Shown here one piece after another: positions 31,912 to 41,525 of a DNA stretch of 64,000 bases (the stretch's first letter is position 1; every line of letters begins with the position of its first letter). Position numbers and translations under genes: made by a program. Under the pieces are notes generated by a model. It saw only the letters and a list, made by a program, of their open reading frames with translations, was not told the DNA's origin and did not search any database. The stretch comes from Candidatus Poseidoniaceae archaeon (lineage in GTDB: Archaea; Thermoplasmatota; Poseidoniia; Poseidoniales; Poseidoniaceae): contig CASIAW010000011.1 of assembly GCA_949372875.1 (NCBI GenBank), forward strand, positions 1 to 64,000, written 5' to 3'.

Positions 31912-34659
31912 TTATGCAATGATTCCTCCCGCAGAGGGGAGGTTCATGAGCGCAATGAGTTGTTTAACTTCATATTGGAGTTGCCCGGTATCGTCTGAGT
32001 CTGGCAATTCATATTCATCGATTCCTAGTGGCAGTGGGTGCCCTGGCCCGGGAATCCTTTGCAGCGCTCTTCCAAGCGCAAGAGCGTCTTCCAAGAAGAC
32101 ATCAGATGAGCCTGAATGACGGTTCTCTAACCGTGCACGCATCCATCGTTTCATGGCCTTGGTATTTCCGCCGATACTCGCCAACAATTCAGACTTCAAC
32201 ACATCAGATTCCTTGTTTTGAGGTAACAATCGGAGCGCGATTCGAAGCATACGATCGACACGTGTATCTCGGGGGGAAACACCGACATGTTTCGCTAACT
32301 GTCGTCGAATATTCGGCAATGAGTCAGCGCCATTCATCGATACATCGTCTGCCAAAATATCGAGATTGATTGCTTCAAGAAATTGTATGATATTTGAGTA
32401 AACAATTCGGTCTGAAGACAGAGCCTCTTTTTCTTCTTCGATCACTTCTTGCTTGAAGGATTGCTTGTGCGTCTCCGTTTTCTTCAGCGGTTCAAGAACA
32501 ACGGGGACCTCTTCAATTTGTTCAATGATGGAATCGGGTTCTTCCTCCACATTAAGCACCTCCTCTTCAGCAGGTTCCTCCTCTTCGACGATTTCAGATG
32601 TCAAAACTTCAGGTTCCATTGCTTCAAGCATCGCTTCATGAGCATCCCCTAGTGCGTCTTTTGGAACCATTGTATGCCGTTCAAATGTTTCAGGCACAGG
32701 TATGAGTGTTTGTCGGACTGGCGCAGGCTTCCAAGCCTCAAAGACAAAAGAGTCATCATCACTTTTTTGTGAAGCAAGGTGTTGAGCGAGCATAGGTATT
32801 TTTTCGGAAAGAGAGCCTAGTTGTGTTGGATCTTTCAACTGCTCTTGAACTTCGAGAGCTAATTCTACATCTCTGTGCCACGGCAGGGGTACTAGCCTGC
32901 GAATGAGTTGGGCATACGATGCTACATGCGGGCGAAAGGCATTGATTTTTTGAGCAGTTGTAATAACATCCATTTCAACTTCTCTTAGCAAGTGTTGAAC
33001 GCTCCACCCCATCGACTCCATTGATGCGAGTTCTTGTCGAGTTCTCGTTTGCAGACGGTGATGAATGTCTCCCGCAACAATTGATGCTCCACCAGTTGAC
33101 GTTGAGAGGGAGGCACCAAATCTTCGTAAAAGTCCGATTTCGTCTTCGAATTCACGTAGAGTAAAACTTGCAGTAGGAACCGAATCTTCCGCTTTCCCTT
33201 GAGCGATGAGTTCTCGCCAGTCTTGGTTTAACATAACGCGATGTCTCGCCCCCCGCTTGGATACGGTATCAATTAATTCACGCGTGTTTTCTAAGATTTC
33301 TGAATCCACATCAATCTCCTTCAAGACCTCTATTCGAGTCTGAATTTCATCTTCTCCTTCGAATGAAGTATCGAGATTTAATAAATCGTCAATACAACCA
33401 AGCCGTGCCTCGAAGCTGTGTTCTCTAAGTTTTAATTGCTTGAGGGCGCTTCGTGGATCTCTGAGGATTTCATCACTCCAATCACTCATCACAATTCCTC
33501 TGCTTTCATATCGTTCGACAAACTTCATGGATTCTAATTCGAGTTGCTTCCATTGTTGGTCCAGATGATCAACATGGTCGATAAACTGTTCAGTGTGTTC
33601 TAGAACTCCAGCATATCGAGCACCTGAATCGATATCATCCACCCAGAGCGAAGTAATCTGGTTCCAACGCTCAAGGGCATTCATATGAATCTGAATTGAA
33701 GCCTCTATTTCAGGCAAGTTTGTTTCCCATTCCAAGAGTTCAATTGGTCGAATACTGTCGGCATGGGGGAAATGAATCCCCTTTTCCCTCCAGCGATTGA
33801 GTAAATCATTGAGGTTTGCCAAACGCTGGTGTAGGTTATCTGCAATGGCGTCCATTTGTAGCCTAAAGTTTCTCAATTCAGCATGTGATTCATGAATTAA
33901 CTCCATCCTTCTTTCTTCATGGTGGCTGGCTAATTCAGGGTCAAACACTGCTATTTGCTCTACAATAAGAAGGCGCAACTCTTCGTGCAAGTCATGTAAA
34001 TCATGCAGTTGAGCGATCCAATCCAGAGCCTCCATGATTGGCATTCGCTCAAAATCTCCAACGTCAAACCCCGCTTCAGCAAGCATAGCGCCAGCATTCG
34101 AGATAGCAGCCCTCTGTCTTCGCTCGTCTTCTTCAAGCGTGCTTAGTGCTCGGTCGATTTCATCAACATCTGACGGGTTTGAAAGAAGCGGGGAGATGAT
34201 TAGTGTCGAGGGTAATGATGAAACATCAAGCGCATCAAATCGGGCGATAAATGAGGCATAGGCTTCTTCTTCACCTGAATCCTGCCAATCTCCTTGAGCA
34301 GCGTGAAGAATTAATTCCCACGGCCGCCAATCTTTCGCCCACGTCTTGTATTCTGCAAGAATTCTTTCGGCATTCATCGGGTCTCGTAATTCATCTTCCC
34401 ATCGTTCACTTTGATTTAACGCTCTTTGATCTGCTGCATCTCCGAGATACCCCGTTCTTTCCAACAATTCTTGGGCTAATTCTACTGCGAAATCGACGTA
34501 GACCATTCGTTCACTTGACAAATCCTCATCATCAGCAAGAAAATCTTCGAGTGAAACGATAATCCATCCTTCGTGTTCTAGGTCTAACAAGCGTTCATGG
34601 TACCAGGGGCGAATTGAATCGTCTTTGACATCATCCATCCTTCGACCCCAAACGCTCAT
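31912..34659 (-). CDS. Large coiled-coil protein, unknown
   Basis: A 915-residue, acidic, almost wholly helical protein without membrane segments or signal. Long runs of heptad-like Leu/Ile with Glu/Arg (about 100-580), including ELRNFRLQMDAIADNLHQRL-type helices, suggest an extended coiled coil. An acidic Glu/Val/Pro-rich linker (about 680-740) precedes a small C-terminal globular region containing PNIRRQLAKHVGVSPRDTR. No ATPase motifs, so not an SMC/Rad50. A structural or scaffold role is guesswork. Confidence 0.72.
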   Translation of the reverse strand: MSVWGRRMDDVKDDSIRPWYHERLLDLEHEGWIIVSLEDFLADDEDLSSERMVYVDFAVELAQELLERTGYLGDAADQRALNQSERWEDELRDPMNAERILAEYKTWAKDWRPWELILHAAQGDWQDSGEEEAYASFIARFDALDVSSLPSTLIISPLLSNPSDVDEIDRALSTLEEDERRQRAAISNAGAMLAEAGFDVGDFERMPIMEALDWIAQLHDLHDLHEELRLLIVEQIAVFDPELASHHEERRMELIHESHAELRNFRLQMDAIADNLHQRLANLNDLLNRWREKGIHFPHADSIRPIELLEWETNLPEIEASIQIHMNALERWNQITSLWVDDIDSGARYAGVLEHTEQFIDHVDHLDQQWKQLELESMKFVERYESRGIVMSDWSDEILRDPRSALKQLKLREHSFEARLGCIDDLLNLDTSFEGEDEIQTRIEVLKEIDVDSEILENTRELIDTVSKRGARHRVMLNQDWRELIAQGKAEDSVPTASFTLREFEDEIGLLRRFGASLSTSTGGASIVAGDIHHRLQTRTRQELASMESMGWSVQHLLREVEMDVITTAQKINAFRPHVASYAQLIRRLVPLPWHRDVELALEVQEQLKDPTQLGSLSEKIPMLAQHLASQKSDDDSFVFEAWKPAPVRQTLIPVPETFERHTMVPKDALGDAHEAMLEAMEPEVLTSEIVEEEEPAEEEVLNVEEEPDSIIEQIEEVPVVLEPLKKTETHKQSFKQEVIEEEKEALSSDRIVYSNIIQFLEAINLDILADDVSMNGADSLPNIRRQLAKHVGVSPRDTRVDRMLRIALRLLPQNKESDVLKSELLASIGGNTKAMKRWMRARLENRHSGSSDVFLEDALALGRALQRIPGPGHPLPLGIDEYELPDSDDTGQLQYEVKQLIALMNLPSAGGIIA

Positions 34660-34843
34660 GAACTCCGAGAGCCTTTCAATGTGAGCGAAGAAACGGACTC
34701 TTTAGCCTGTTTTTTAACAATTGAATCGACTCGCCGTTGCTAAAATTACCCGCTCTCGGAAAAAAGAGTAAGGTGTGAAAAACCCCCCCGAAGTACTCAA
34801 TTCCTCCGCAGACCATAAAGGGGCAAAGTTCGGGTGAGCCTCA

Positions 34844-37135
34844 ATGGACCCTCTAACTGCTGTATTTGGCCTCGCTTGTATTGGTGCTGGAGGAGGGGCT
34901 GGATTTTGGCTCAAAAAAGCCGACTCTCGCCTTCAACGTCTTTCCGAAACGGCGGTGGTTTTACAAGAAGGACAAGCCGCTCATTTCTCCCATCTTAACA
35001 CAGAAGTAAGCAACCTTCAACAACGCCTTTCGAACATGACTGGGATGGTTGAAGCACTTCGAGCAACACACCCTGAAATCGATGGTGCTCTTCTCGTTCA
35101 TTCCGTCATTGTTCAATATGAAACAGCATCACTTGTTGAACAGAATACGCCTCATACAGAAGCATTAGAGGCATTGGAGGCACTCATTTCACCGATTTCA
35201 ACAGAATCGGAAGTAGGAAAGGAGTCACTGCTCTCGTCCGCTATTGAAAGTTTACTTTCTCGGCTTTTGGAAGTCTTTCAAGCACGCCAAATCACTGCCG
35301 AATCATTAGGTTTGAACCCTGTAGCAGCACATCGCCTCGGTCATGCCTGCTTACACCTTCGCCGGTTCGACTGGGCGGAATCATGCTTTGGTATCGCCTA
35401 CCGTTCCTCTCCAGGAAATCAAAATATTCTCGAAGCATTGGAACATATCGCGGTGCTACGCGGTGATGAAGAACTTCGACGTCACTGGCTTGAGGCTCGC
35501 ATGACGTTGGCTCCGGACCAACCGGAATTACTTCGCGCTCACGCCCACTTACTCGCCAAACTCGGTGACGCTGAAGCAGAAAGAGACGTCCGACGTCTTG
35601 AAGCTCTGGGCGTCGATACTGCAGCAGACAGATCTCTCCTTTCTGGCCTCAGGGCTCGGGCAGGGTCTCGTTCAGAAGCACTTGAAGCGATTGAAAACGC
35701 TTTGGCTGACGACCCTGAACGCTCGGAGGATTGGTATAGTTATGCACAACTCTTGTATGACGATGGAGAGCAAGGAAAATCACAACAAGCCGTCGAACGT
35801 TGTCTTGACATCGACCGTCAAAACGGGGAGGCATGGGGCCTTCTCGCTAAACTACTTGCGCCGATGGCCAACCGTCTTGATGAGGCACTCAAAGCAGCAA
35901 TACACGCTGTCGCACTCGAAGCCGGGGGGACAGAATTGGTCTTTTTGAAATCCGACTTGTTGCTTGCGAGTGGCAAACTCACTGAATCCCAAGAAGCGCT
36001 CGATAGGGCATTGCTGGAAAGCCCAGATAATGCTGAATTACGTGCTCGAATGGCGAGCCGTAAATTACTGAATGGTTTCATTTCTGAGGCACAGTTACTT
36101 CTCGATGAAACGCCACTCGGTATAGATCATGCACTCCTGCACGTAATCGAGGGCCGACTTCACCTTGCACGCGCAGATCGTGCGCGTGATGGAACAGGAG
36201 AGACCGATTCTGCACTCTTAGCTGAAGCAGTTACAGCGTTCAATGATGGTTTGCGCCTTGACCGTGAATGCGGTGTTGCTTGGCTTGGTCTTGCCCGAAC
36301 TAAACGCCTACTCGGAGATTTACAAGGTGCACAGGAAGACATTGCTCGAGCACTTCGCTTACTTCCAGACGAAGATACCTCATCAGCATCTGAAGCAGCT
36401 TTACTCGCGCTTGATATGAATGACATTTCCGCTGCTACAAAATACATCGAAGCAGCAGCAATCCATGGCGATTCCGCTACAATCAGTTATGTCCGTGGCA
36501 ACATCGCCGCACGCAACGGTATACTCGATAGAGCGTTAATGCAGTTTGATGAAGCACTTTCAATAGACCCTGCGCACATACGCGCTCGACTGAATCGATG
36601 CAGTATTTTGATGGCTATGGGAGAGGGAAGGAAAGTCCTCGACGATGCAGAAATATTACTCGACCTCGCCCCATCTCTCATACTCGCCCGTCTTCGGCGC
36701 GCAGAAGGATTCATGCTTTTGACAGAATGGGATAACGCAAGAGATGACTTGAAGATGGTGCTGGAGGCAGCCCCTCACCACTATCATGCTCTCACTCAAC
36801 TGGGCTCCTGTTACCTTTCACTCCAAAGGCCAGAACGTGCAGAAGGCCCATTGAACGAAGCCATTCGACTCAACCAGAACCACGCACCAGCGTGGCATCA
36901 AAGAGGTCTACTCTATTTGGAAATGAAAGAACTCGATGCGGCCTTTGATGACTTCCAAGCAGCGATCCGATGCGATGGCAACCATTTGGATTCCCGACTT
37001 CATATTGCAGCAACGCTCCACCAGCAAGAACTTCACGAAGAAGCAGCTGCTGCATGGCGCGCCGTTCTCGCGATTGATCCGGACCACACCATTGCCCGCA
37101 CCCGTCTTGGGGACTGTGAACTTGTTTTGATGTGA
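34844..37135 (+). CDS. TPR-repeat protein with N-terminal membrane helix
   Basis: A 763-residue protein with a Gly-rich N-terminal helix (about 4-24) that anchors it, a helical region, and then at least ten tetratricopeptide-like units from about residue 160 to the end (for example ALMQFDEALSIDPAHIRARLNRC, ARDDLKMVLEAAPHHYHALTQLGSCYLSL, AFDDFQAAIRCDGNHLDSRL). TPR arrays scaffold protein complexes; the client is unknown. A single gene, divergent from the coiled-coil gene across about 185 nt. Confidence 0.85.
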   Translation: MDPLTAVFGLACIGAGGGAGFWLKKADSRLQRLSETAVVLQEGQAAHFSHLNTEVSNLQQRLSNMTGMVEALRATHPEIDGALLVHSVIVQYETASLVEQNTPHTEALEALEALISPISTESEVGKESLLSSAIESLLSRLLEVFQARQITAESLGLNPVAAHRLGHACLHLRRFDWAESCFGIAYRSSPGNQNILEALEHIAVLRGDEELRRHWLEARMTLAPDQPELLRAHAHLLAKLGDAEAERDVRRLEALGVDTAADRSLLSGLRARAGSRSEALEAIENALADDPERSEDWYSYAQLLYDDGEQGKSQQAVERCLDIDRQNGEAWGLLAKLLAPMANRLDEALKAAIHAVALEAGGTELVFLKSDLLLASGKLTESQEALDRALLESPDNAELRARMASRKLLNGFISEAQLLLDETPLGIDHALLHVIEGRLHLARADRARDGTGETDSALLAEAVTAFNDGLRLDRECGVAWLGLARTKRLLGDLQGAQEDIARALRLLPDEDTSSASEAALLALDMNDISAATKYIEAAAIHGDSATISYVRGNIAARNGILDRALMQFDEALSIDPAHIRARLNRCSILMAMGEGRKVLDDAEILLDLAPSLILARLRRAEGFMLLTEWDNARDDLKMVLEAAPHHYHALTQLGSCYLSLQRPERAEGPLNEAIRLNQNHAPAWHQRGLLYLEMKELDAAFDDFQAAIRCDGNHLDSRLHIAATLHQQELHEEAAAAWRAVLAIDPDHTIARTRLGDCELVLM

Positions 37136-37174
37136 AGTAGTTAGATTAATACTTTAGCAGGTTGAGGGCAATTT

Positions 37175-37576
37175 ATGCAAGGCTCACCCCCGCCCCGCAC
37201 ATCAGAACCCCCCCAACCACAAGTAATCCAAGGGGGCGTTTGGGATGCTCAAGTGCCACAAAACCTCTCTCTTCCTGTTTCAGGCACGATGATGGGATAT
37301 TACCCCGCAACGAGCGCTTCAACAGCACTTGCACTCTCAATCATAGGTTTGGCATCAGGAGTCATGTGTTTTCCACTGTGTGGGTTGCTGGCGGTACCAG
37401 GACTCATCATGGGCCATACTGCAGTAGGCGTTACCAAATCTACGCCTGGACATCCTGATACGAGTGCGGCAAAAGCCGCACAAGTGATTGGGTTGATTAC
37501 TGTTGGATTGCTCCTTCTTTTCTTCTTGGTTATTTCAGCCGTGATTGCTTTAGAGGTTTCAAGTGGCACTTTTTGA
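37175..37576 (+). CDS. DUF4190-like small membrane protein (tandem copy 1)
   Basis: The 133-residue product has a Pro/Gln-rich N-terminus (MQGSPPPRTSEPPQPQ...), then two helix pairs with the DUF4190 pattern: ALALSIIGLASGVMCFPLCGLLAVPGLIMG, a PGHPDTSAAKAAQVIG linker, and a final membrane helix. The family function is unknown. It is followed 35 nt later by a paralogue with a nearly identical first 25 codons. Confidence 0.75.
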   Translation: MQGSPPPRTSEPPQPQVIQGGVWDAQVPQNLSLPVSGTMMGYYPATSASTALALSIIGLASGVMCFPLCGLLAVPGLIMGHTAVGVTKSTPGHPDTSAAKAAQVIGLITVGLLLLFFLVISAVIALEVSSGTF

Positions 37577-37610
37577 AATCTTTAAATGGTATTTTATTTC
37601 ACGGTGAATT

Positions 37611-37997
37611 ATGCAAGGCTCACCCCCGCGCCGCACATCAGAACAACCCCAACCCCAAGTAATCCAAGGTGGCGTTTGGGATTCTCCCGGCCACCCCGCG
37701 AATCAAATCCCTCTTCAGCAAGGCATGGGGATGGGGTATTTTGCGCCTACACAAGCAATGGTGGCTCTCGTTCTCGCAATCCTCGGTGTTGTTGGCTGCT
37801 CACTTTGTACTGCCATTCCTGGCGTAATTCTTGCAAATAGTGCGCTGAATATTACAAATACTCAGCCCGGCCATCCCGACGCAGGAATTGCAAAGGCTGC
37901 ACAAATCGTGTCCTGGATTTCCATTGGATTGGCTGTTCTAGGACTCCTGTTTTACGCTTCTTTGTTCGTGTTTGCTCTTTCCGCCGGAGAAATTTGA
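37611..37997 (+). CDS. DUF4190-like small membrane protein (tandem copy 2)
   Basis: The 128-residue paralogue of the preceding gene: the same Pro/Gln-rich start (MQGSPPRRTSEQPQPQ...), GVWD motif, LVLAILGVVGCSLCTAIPGVILAN helix pair, PGHPDAGIAKAAQIV linker and final helix. Identity is high in the first 25 codons and much lower in the membrane part. The pair probably arose by tandem duplication. It ends 2 nt from the convergent gene at 38000. Confidence 0.75.
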   Translation: MQGSPPRRTSEQPQPQVIQGGVWDSPGHPANQIPLQQGMGMGYFAPTQAMVALVLAILGVVGCSLCTAIPGVILANSALNITNTQPGHPDAGIAKAAQIVSWISIGLAVLGLLFYASLFVFALSAGEI

Positions 37998-37999
37998 TT

Positions 38000-38917
38000 T
38001 TAATCCCCATACACGAGATTCCTGTCACCTGAAATTGGTTGCTGTAGATACAACGCTCGGATTTCGAGCGAACAACTCCCTGAACAGATACTGATGTTGT
38101 TTTCTTGAAGTGTAATCGTTTCAGACAACCCCCAAACACCGTCACCATCCTCAACAATGGAACACGGCGTAGTTCTGACCATTGATTCATCTACGAGCGC
38201 GGGTATCGATGCCTCTTCAAGAGGGGCAGCGAGTAATGTTACATGTCTTGATTCATCGTTTGAATTATAATAGCTCAAGAATTGTATTTTGAAATAAAGA
38301 CCCTTCTCTTTCACGATATAGACTTCGGTATTTGGTATGATCTGATGTATGGCAAAATCATACTCATACCACTCAAGACGCTTTTCTGACGATTCATCGA
38401 AAACGAGGGACTCGGAATATACGACATCGTTGAAATTCCCCTGAACAGCAACACCTGTTGTGTTCTGGCCGAGGAAAATGTCTGTTCGCTTGAACGATAT
38501 ACTCGCTGCTGCTGCTTCTGAGGCCCCCATAGTGAAGAGATCAAAATCGTGGGTATCTTCACTTGTTGAGTCGATATTTATGGTAAAAGTTCGACCGTCA
38601 GCATTGAGTTTTGATTGAATGGTTCCGTTTGATTGTTCTCTTGAACTTACACCTCCAACCATGCATGGATACTCTTCACCATCTGAAATTAAACTTAGTT
38701 GCACCGAATCGAGAGAAAGGTTTTCTTCGCCCTCTACAAAAGAGACGTTCGCTAAAGCATCTTGAGAACTCTCAGTTGATTGCCCTTTTTCAAGCAGCAG
38801 AATATTCTTGGTTCCGAGGCCTTGTTCAATCGAGATAATGTTCTGATAGAACCCCATAGAGAGCACGAAGATAACAAACAGAGAGAGCAACTTGAGTCGT
38901 ACATCTCCACCGGCCAT
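38000..38917 (-). CDS. Secreted or anchored protein, unknown
   Basis: A 305-residue protein with one N-terminal hydrophobic helix (about 7-27) that acts as signal or anchor, then an extracellular beta-rich domain with several NxS/T sites (ENLSL, EQSNGTIQS, GQNTTGV) and two Cys pairs near the C-terminus (TPCSI, CSGSCS). No family recognised. I use the ATG at 38917; the frame is open 32 codons farther but that part overlaps the divergent gene's upstream region. Confidence 0.62.
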   Translation of the reverse strand: MAGGDVRLKLLSLFVIFVLSMGFYQNIISIEQGLGTKNILLLEKGQSTESSQDALANVSFVEGEENLSLDSVQLSLISDGEEYPCMVGGVSSREQSNGTIQSKLNADGRTFTINIDSTSEDTHDFDLFTMGASEAAAASISFKRTDIFLGQNTTGVAVQGNFNDVVYSESLVFDESSEKRLEWYEYDFAIHQIIPNTEVYIVKEKGLYFKIQFLSYYNSNDESRHVTLLAAPLEEASIPALVDESMVRTTPCSIVEDGDGVWGLSETITLQENNISICSGSCSLEIRALYLQQPISGDRNLVYGD

Positions 38918-39011
38918 GAACGCCGATGGAGCAGCACTACTTGAAGGCAAAGTGCTCCACTGGTTCTTATTCCGACCAAGACTTCTTTTGCATCGGCCAT
39001 ATGTCTGTGCC

Positions 39012-40085
39012 ATGGGTGTCGGAAAACACGTGTTGCCGATGACTTTATTCCTGTTCTTTCTTCTCGTAGCGCGAGAGATTTATCCTTACGTGGAACCTTT
39101 GAACAGCGAAGTTGCTGAAGGGTATACCCTTGAGAAAATAGCGACTGGGTTTGGTGGTCCTACTTGTCTTGAGTGGGCGGACGAAACCCATTTATTGATG
39201 TGCGATCGTGATGGTGGGCGGCTTCTATCGCTCAATTCGTCTGATGACTTTTCCAAAACAACGCTCGTCTCAGGCCTTTCTCACCCACACGGCGTTCATT
39301 TTACCCAGCATCATATTTTCATTTCCGAAGAAAGTAAACTCACCCGTTACAATCATTCGAATTTCGTCTTGAGTTCACCAACAGTCCTTGTTGAAGGCAT
39401 ACCGAGTGGTAACCACCAAACCAACGCCATTAACGCTTTTCCGAATGGTACGTTGATTTGGCACAGTGGTTCAACATGCAATGTTTGTGTAGAAGCCGAC
39501 GACCGTAATGCTGCTTTGCTTTGGGTTAATCCAGATACCGGGGAACATGGTGTTTTGGCCTCAGGAGTAAGGAACTCCTTTGACGGGGTTTGGGTTCCTG
39601 GGATGGGGTATTTGTTCTCCGACAATGGGCGAGATTGGGATGGTGACCATCCGGATGAAGAAATCAACCTCTTAGTTACAGGTGAAGCTTATGGCTGGCC
39701 AGACGATGACCCCGACCATCCTATTCCAGATGGTACACTCGGCCCAGTCGCTCGTTGGACCCCCCACACTTCGATGAATGGCATGGACGTCCGTCCAAAC
39801 CACTCTTCACTCCCTGGACTTAACGGCAGTGAGGGTTTCACGGTGTATGCTACTGTCTACGGCTCTTGGAATACTCTCTTGCCGCAAGGTCATGAAATTG
39901 TCCGAATAGACTTCACTCCTGCCGATACCAATAGCACGATCCCATCAGAACAATGGGACAGTGAAGTTACTCGATTTGGAACTGATTTAGGAACGCCACT
40001 CCCCCTTCGATTTGGCCCAGACGGGAATTTGTATTATGCTACATTTGGCGGTGGCGGGTCACTCTATCGAATCACAACGAGTTAA
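39012..40085 (+). CDS. Sugar dehydrogenase-like beta-propeller, membrane-anchored
   Basis: A 357-residue protein with an N-terminal signal-anchor helix and a six-bladed propeller of the PQQ-dependent glucose/sorbosone dehydrogenase type: FGGPTCLEWADE, LSHPHGVHF, then YLFSDNGRDWDGDHPDEEIN, the conserved calcium/PQQ-region motif, and LRFGPDGNLYYATFGGGGSLYRI at the end. The family oxidises sugars outside the cell, though many homologues have no proven activity. The C-terminus overlaps the convergent aminotransferase gene by 14 nt. Confidence 0.8.
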   Translation: MGVGKHVLPMTLFLFFLLVAREIYPYVEPLNSEVAEGYTLEKIATGFGGPTCLEWADETHLLMCDRDGGRLLSLNSSDDFSKTTLVSGLSHPHGVHFTQHHIFISEESKLTRYNHSNFVLSSPTVLVEGIPSGNHQTNAINAFPNGTLIWHSGSTCNVCVEADDRNAALLWVNPDTGEHGVLASGVRNSFDGVWVPGMGYLFSDNGRDWDGDHPDEEINLLVTGEAYGWPDDDPDHPIPDGTLGPVARWTPHTSMNGMDVRPNHSSLPGLNGSEGFTVYATVYGSWNTLLPQGHEIVRIDFTPADTNSTIPSEQWDSEVTRFGTDLGTPLPLRFGPDGNLYYATFGGGGSLYRITTS

Positions 40086-41208
40086 GCCACACGCTCAATC
40101 TTTGAACGCCTTCACGGATATTTTCAGGAGATGTCGCGTATGAGATTCGAACAAAACCCTCTCCACCTTCCATGAGTGATCCAGGAATTAACTGAACTTT
40201 TGCTTCTTCAAGAGCGCGATTTGCAAATTCAATATCCGTCATTCCGGTTCCAGTGATGTCGCAAAATGCATAGAAAGCCCCTTCAGGTTCGGGGACGACA
40301 AGACCTGGAAGTTCTTTCAGAAGACCATGAATGATGCCTCTACGTTCTTTGAAGGAGGCAGCCATAATTTCAGTTTCTTCATGTAGGGTTAAGGCAACTG
40401 CCGCTGCAGGCATGATGAATGTTGCAACATGCGTTGCAGCGCTCACGTTGATTTTCTTTACACCATCCATAACTCGCTTTGGGCCAGTGATCCAACCCAT
40501 TCTCCAACCTGTCATGGCCCACCCTTTGGACCATCCGCCAATTGTGATGGTTCGCTCTTCCCCACCCGGTAGAGAACTTGGTGAAGTGTAAGGGTAATCA
40601 GTCCATGCGAGCGTTGCATAAATCATATCGTCAAGAATCCACAAGTCATGCTTTTTTGCAAATTCAAGAAGTTGTTCAATTTCTTCAGGTGTGTAGACAG
40701 CCCCAGTAGGGTTATTTGGAGAATTAAGCATTATTGCTTTGGTTTTGCCCGTCACAGCAGATTCCAGAGCACTGAAGTCGGGGTGGTAATTATCTCTTCG
40801 AACCTGAACATGCACGGGGACATAATTGAGGAGTTTGAGCATCCCGTCGTATGAAGGCCATGCTGGAGACAGTACCAGTACTTCATCGCCGGCATCGAGT
40901 GTCGCCATCATTGCATACAGAATCGCTTGTTTACACCCAGGTGTGATGACAACATCTTGTGGGTCTGCAGTGATATTGTGGTTGGCCAGGTGCGTGGCTA
41001 CGGCTTGGCATAATTCAACAGACCCTTGAGTTCGAGTATAGGTCGTTTCACCGCGGTCCAGGGCCGCTTTTACTTCATCGACAATCGGTTGCGGAGTATC
41101 AAAATCCGGCTGCCCTACAGAGAATCGGATGACCTCTGGGCTCGGTGGAGAGAGGAATGCTGCGAATCCAGTACCGACGTTATCCAAAGAACGGTTGATT
41201 TCAGGCAC
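40072..41208 (-). CDS. Class I/II aminotransferase (aspartate aminotransferase-like)
   Basis: A PLP enzyme transferring amino groups between amino and keto acids. Conserved elements: FSVGQPDFDTP, the YTRTQG loop, LNSPNNPTGAVY, LDDMIYATL with the PLP Asp/Tyr, and GGWSKGWAMTGWRMGW containing the Schiff-base Lys (K228 in this numbering) and family Arg. The GTG start at 41206-41208 is supported by GGAGG 8 nt upstream; the frame extends 25 codons farther without support. tRNA-Cys lies about 100 nt upstream on the same strand. The exact substrate is not determinable. Confidence 0.9.
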   Translation of the reverse strand: MPEINRSLDNVGTGFAAFLSPPSPEVIRFSVGQPDFDTPQPIVDEVKAALDRGETTYTRTQGSVELCQAVATHLANHNITADPQDVVITPGCKQAILYAMMATLDAGDEVLVLSPAWPSYDGMLKLLNYVPVHVQVRRDNYHPDFSALESAVTGKTKAIMLNSPNNPTGAVYTPEEIEQLLEFAKKHDLWILDDMIYATLAWTDYPYTSPSSLPGGEERTITIGGWSKGWAMTGWRMGWITGPKRVMDGVKKINVSAATHVATFIMPAAAVALTLHEETEIMAASFKERRGIIHGLLKELPGLVVPEPEGAFYAFCDITGTGMTDIEFANRALEEAKVQLIPGSLMEGGEGFVRISYATSPENIREGVQRLSVWLNSL

Positions 41209-41216
41209 GACTATTA

Positions 41217-41221
41217 CCTCC
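41217..41221 (-). promoter_or_regulatory. Ribosome binding site deciding the aminotransferase start
   Basis: Minus-strand GGAGG, 8 nt before GTG at 41206-41208. It favours this start over the ATG at 41283, which would leave less than 35 nt to tRNA-Cys. Confidence 0.6.
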
Positions 41222-41313
41222 AATGAGAACTTCTTTGGATAAAGTAAACCAATCTGTTCTTTGATATCAAGACTGCGCGTCAAACAAAGGTGTCATGCCT
41301 ATTTATTGAAAAG

Positions 41314-41384
41314 AGCACAGGCTGGGATTTGAACCCAGGTAAGAGGATTTGCAATCCCCGACGTAGCCGCTCCGACACCCGTGC
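41314..41384 (-). tRNA. tRNA-Cys (GCA)
   Basis: The acceptor GCACGGG pairs with CCTGTGC (one G-T), the anticodon stem GGGGA/TCCTC encloses loop TTGCAAA with anticodon GCA, and the T-arm CTGGG-TTCAAAT-CCCAG is perfect. The discriminator is U, as expected for Cys. No CCA is encoded and no intron is seen. Confidence 0.93.
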
Positions 41385-41525
41385 AGTATTCCATCGGAAT
41401 AGCCGGTTCTATTTCAACGCGACCGACCCAGAAAGCACAACTACCGAAACTCATTCAGCCGCAATCCGATTGAATCATCTAAAGTCCGGCAAACCCATTA
41501 AACGGTAAGACAAGAAGAACCCCCT

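Noticed and set aside
31536-31919. Minus-strand Gly-rich ORF opposite the proline-rich tail
   Set aside because: It is simply the reverse complement of Pro codons (CCx to xGG) within the plus-strand gene.
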